Assembly: GCA_900768685.1 (NCBI GenBank)
Contig: CAAGDX010000001.1
Location: 1 to 6,798, forward strand
DNA length: 6,798 bases
From: Bacteroidales bacterium
GTDB taxonomy: Bacteria; Bacteroidota; Bacteroidia; Bacteroidales; Muribaculaceae
Reading direction: 5' to 3'
The first letter of the stretch is position 1, and each line of letters starts with the position of its first letter. The position numbers and the translations under genes were made by a program. The notes under the pieces were generated by a model, which ran no database searches, was not told the origin of the DNA, and was given only the letters and a program-made list of their open reading frames with translations. Shown piece by piece: positions 5,088-6,798 of the stretch.

Positions 5088-6503
5088 GTGAGCGAAGATA
5101 ATAGCAGAGCAAAAAAATTTATTACAGACATACTTGTGTATGCTGTAGGAACGCTTGGAAGTAAACTTATTACTTTCATGCTCGTTCCGCTATATACTTT
5201 TTTTGTGGCTGCGGAGGAATACGGCTATTACGATATCAGTTTGTCTGTAACGCTCGTTTTAATGGGAGTGGTGTGTTTGCAAATGTACGACGGCACGTTC
5301 CGCTTTTTAATTGATGCAAAAGACGACACTGAAAAAAAGAATATCATATCCACCGTTTACTCTATAGTGTTCCGTAACACCCTGATTACGTTCGGTATAG
5401 CATACGTCTTATCTCTTTTTTATACTATCCCGTATTTATGGCTGATGGTGACATTGCTGATACTGATGGGTGTTTATGAAATACAAACGAATATTTATCG
5501 CGGCATAGGACTCAACAAATACTTTGCTATAGCGGGCATACTCACATCTTTTTTGCTCTTCATTCTCGTGCTGATATTTGTGGTATGGCTCAGGATGGGT
5601 ATTTTGGGAATTTTTATTGCAAATATCCTGGCACGTCTCTTGTCGCTCTCCCTTATTGAACTCAAACTCGGAGTGCTGAAAAAGTATCTCTCATTCAAGA
5701 GTGCCGGCTCCGGCACAAGCAGCAAACTGCTGAAGTATAGTTTGCCACTTATGATAAACGGACTTTGCTGGTGGGTTATAAACAGCAGTAATAAGGTGTT
5801 TATTTGCAACTATATAGGTCTTGAAGAAAACGGCAAATATGCCGTAGTGGTGAAATTTGCTTCCATCCTTATGATTTTGTCAACGATTTTTTACAAAGCA
5901 TGGCAGGAAAACGCCTTGCAGCAGTATAATTCTCCGGATCGCAACAAGTTTTTCTCCTCTATTTTTAACACATACGTCTATGGAATGTGTTGTTTGGTAA
6001 TGACATTTTGCTTCGGACTGAAAATCATCTATCCGTGGATTGTTGACAGCAACTATTCAGACAACATTGTTTACCTTTACCCTCTTGCATTCTCGTCAAT
6101 GGTTTATTGCATAAACACTTTCTTTGAGCTCGGCTACCAATGTTCACGAAACACGGCACGCTCTATGCCGAGTATTATGATAGCCGGTGGGGTAAATCTG
6201 GTGTTAAATTTTGTTCTCATTAAGCTTTTCGGCACATTCGGAATCATTGCAAGTTCTATTTTTTCTTTTGGCATCCTCCTTGTGTATCGTGCCATAGAAA
6301 CTCGCAGATACTTCAAAATCACCATATCACTCAAGTCTTGGCTGATGCTCACATTTGTGATAGCAAGCGGAGTGGCGTTTTATTACACGAAAACAATTCT
6401 TTCAAACATTTTATATCTTTTAGTAATCATATCTGTTTCAATGGCTTTTATGCCCGATGAAATAAGAAATAAAGCACGTGCAAAAATATTAAAAAAAACA
6501 TAA
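5088..6503 (+). CDS. Wzx/RfbX-like polysaccharide flippase (MOP superfamily)
   Basis: Multi-spanning inner-membrane protein of the polysaccharide biosynthesis/O-antigen flippase family. It probably moves undecaprenyl-linked glycan units, or a related lipid-linked sugar, across the membrane. The 471 residues contain about 14 hydrophobic helices, near 11-37, 48-66, 86-111, 113-133, 145-168, 171-191, 216-240, 252-270, 292-316, 326-348, 361-380, 383-402, 412-432 and 436-455. They fall into two halves joined by a polar loop (about 192-213). The N-terminus (ITDILVYAVGTLGSKLITF, 12-30) and the LVPLYT segment are typical of the family. The start is GTG at 5088, seven bases after the previous stop; the next Met (31) would delete half of helix 1. 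The C-terminal tail is basic (RNKARAKILKK). It could instead export a teichoic-acid-like or exopolysaccharide precursor; the substrate is not predictable. Confidence 0.93.
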   Translation: MSEDNSRAKKFITDILVYAVGTLGSKLITFMLVPLYTFFVAAEEYGYYDISLSVTLVLMGVVCLQMYDGTFRFLIDAKDDTEKKNIISTVYSIVFRNTLITFGIAYVLSLFYTIPYLWLMVTLLILMGVYEIQTNIYRGIGLNKYFAIAGILTSFLLFILVLIFVVWLRMGILGIFIANILARLLSLSLIELKLGVLKKYLSFKSAGSGTSSKLLKYSLPLMINGLCWWVINSSNKVFICNYIGLEENGKYAVVVKFASILMILSTIFYKAWQENALQQYNSPDRNKFFSSIFNTYVYGMCCLVMTFCFGLKIIYPWIVDSNYSDNIVYLYPLAFSSMVYCINTFFELGYQCSRNTARSMPSIMIAGGVNLVLNFVLIKLFGTFGIIASSIFSFGILLVYRAIETRRYFKITISLKSWLMLTFVIASGVAFYYTKTILSNILYLLVIISVSMAFMPDEIRNKARAKILKKT

Positions 6504-6550
6504 TAAAATCAAGCAATTATCGTTAAACTATAATAACGATATAACACCCT

Positions 6551-6588
6551 TACATTTATGAATAAGAGCCTGTTTCATAAGAAATGTA
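6551..6588. repeat. Hairpin in the gap after the flippase
   Basis: TACATTT (6551-6557) pairs with AAATGTA (6582-6588), and ATGAA (6558-6562) with TTCAT (6574-6578). This gives 12 pairs with one three-base bulge (AAG, 6579-6581) and an 11-base loop. A weaker AT-rich stem, TATCGTTA (6518-6525) with TAACGATA (6534-6541), lies just upstream. Neither is followed by a T run on either strand. Confidence 0.5.
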
Positions 6589-6625
6589 AAAAAATGAGGC
6601 TGTCAGTCATTGAGCAGGTTTTTTT
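6567..6625 (+). terminator. Weak terminator-like structure after the flippase
   Basis: AGCCTGTTT (6567-6575) can pair with GAGCAGGTT (6612-6620) with three G-U pairs, enclosing a small AATGA/TCATT hairpin (6593-6597/6607-6611). Seven T residues lie at 6619-6625. The large interior and wobble pairs make it unconvincing, and it excludes the alternative hairpin at 6551-6588. If real, it would be partial, reducing expression of the gene at 6740. Confidence 0.25.
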
Positions 6626-6692
6626 GTGCTTAAAAGGGCGTGTGGCGAGCCACATAACCGTTAAGCACGGACAAAGATGCCAATGAATGGCA
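6626..6692. repeat. Compound hairpin followed by a second small hairpin
   Basis: GTGCTTAA (6626-6633) pairs perfectly with TTAAGCAC (6661-6668). Inside, TGTGG (6641-6645) pairs with CCACA (6650-6654) around CGAG, and GG/CC (6636-6637/6658-6659) may add two pairs. TGCCA (6678-6682) pairs with TGGCA (6688-6692) ten bases further on. The spacing suggests a structured RNA segment between the flippase and the next gene; its function is unknown. Confidence 0.45.
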
Positions 6693-6739
6693 GAGCAGGC
6701 TGAAAGATAAGTTAAAGAAATCAAAAAATTAAATAGGAA

Positions 6740-6798
6740 ATGACAAATATAAAAAATTCAAATAATACCAAAGTATCGCATCTTTTTGTTGCTTTTTG
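6740..6798 (+). CDS. Start of an unidentified downstream gene (cut by the window edge)
   Basis: Nineteen codons are visible: MTNIKNSNNTKVSHLFVAF, open to the window edge. AGGAA directly upstream of the ATG (6735-6739) is a plausible though very close ribosome binding site. A polar N-terminus followed by HLFVAF could be the beginning of a membrane segment, as in many polysaccharide-cluster proteins such as acyltransferases or polymerases, but 19 residues cannot identify it. It lies in the same orientation as the flippase and probably belongs to the same cluster. Confidence 0.6.
   Translation, partial: MTNIKNSNNTKVSHLFVAF

Larger units (their letters stand above)
6558..6732 (+). pseudogene. 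Possible small frameshifted ORF (doubtful)
   Basis: ATG at 6558 opens a 42-codon frame (to TGA 6684-6686) beginning MNKSLFHKKCKKMRLSVIEQ. A second frame, one base further on, reads DKDANEWQSRLKDKLKKSKN and stops at TAA 6730-6732, seven bases before the next ATG. Dropping one G of the GG at 6669-6670 would join them into a 57-residue basic protein. The seven-base spacing equals that between the two upstream genes, which favours real coding. Against it, there is no visible ribosome binding site, no recognised domain, and two strong hairpins lie in the same interval. I do not recognise it. Confidence 0.2.

Noticed and set aside
4631..5179. 182-codon minus-strand frame opposite the acyltransferase
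   Set aside because: The plus strand encodes a clear hexapeptide-repeat enzyme; the antisense product is Cys/His-rich with no recognisable domain.

Overview
The window looks like chromosomal DNA of a Bacteroidales bacterium; I cannot name the genus. The evidence is the pyrG-yidC gene pair on one strand, a YidC of the Bacteroidetes type (very large periplasmic part, Lys in the membrane groove, basic C-terminal tail), and two start regions matching the Bacteroidetes -7 promoter consensus TAnnTTTG. There are four complete genes and the first 19 codons of a fifth.

Layout. Positions 1-311 hold no gene. They contain a dense series of at least seven DNA/RNA hairpins, several of them inverted or direct copies of one another. 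Positions 334-504 are AT-rich, with 16-bp inverted repeats and a 14-bp tandem repeat, and they enclose the intrinsic terminator of the leftward operon. That operon (4271 down to 507) is pyrG (CTP synthase) followed 48 bp later by yidC (membrane protein insertase). Between 4272 and 4540 two promoters diverge, one for pyrG and one for a rightward operon. The rightward operon encodes a hexapeptide-repeat O-acyltransferase (4541-5080), a 14-TM Wzx-like polysaccharide flippase (5088-6503) and, after a structured 236-bp gap, the start of another gene (6740 to the window edge).

The leftward genes are housekeeping functions: CTP supply and inner-membrane protein insertion. The rightward genes look like the beginning of a surface polysaccharide cluster, in which the acyltransferase would decorate a sugar or lipid-linked intermediate and the flippase would move it across the inner membrane. 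The acyltransferase is visibly more AT-rich than pyrG.

The most unusual material is non-coding. In the left-edge hairpin cluster, two inverted copies differ by paired substitutions that preserve base pairing, which suggests that the structure itself is maintained. The gap after the flippase has two strong hairpins and a short, possibly frameshifted reading frame. No new protein system is visible.
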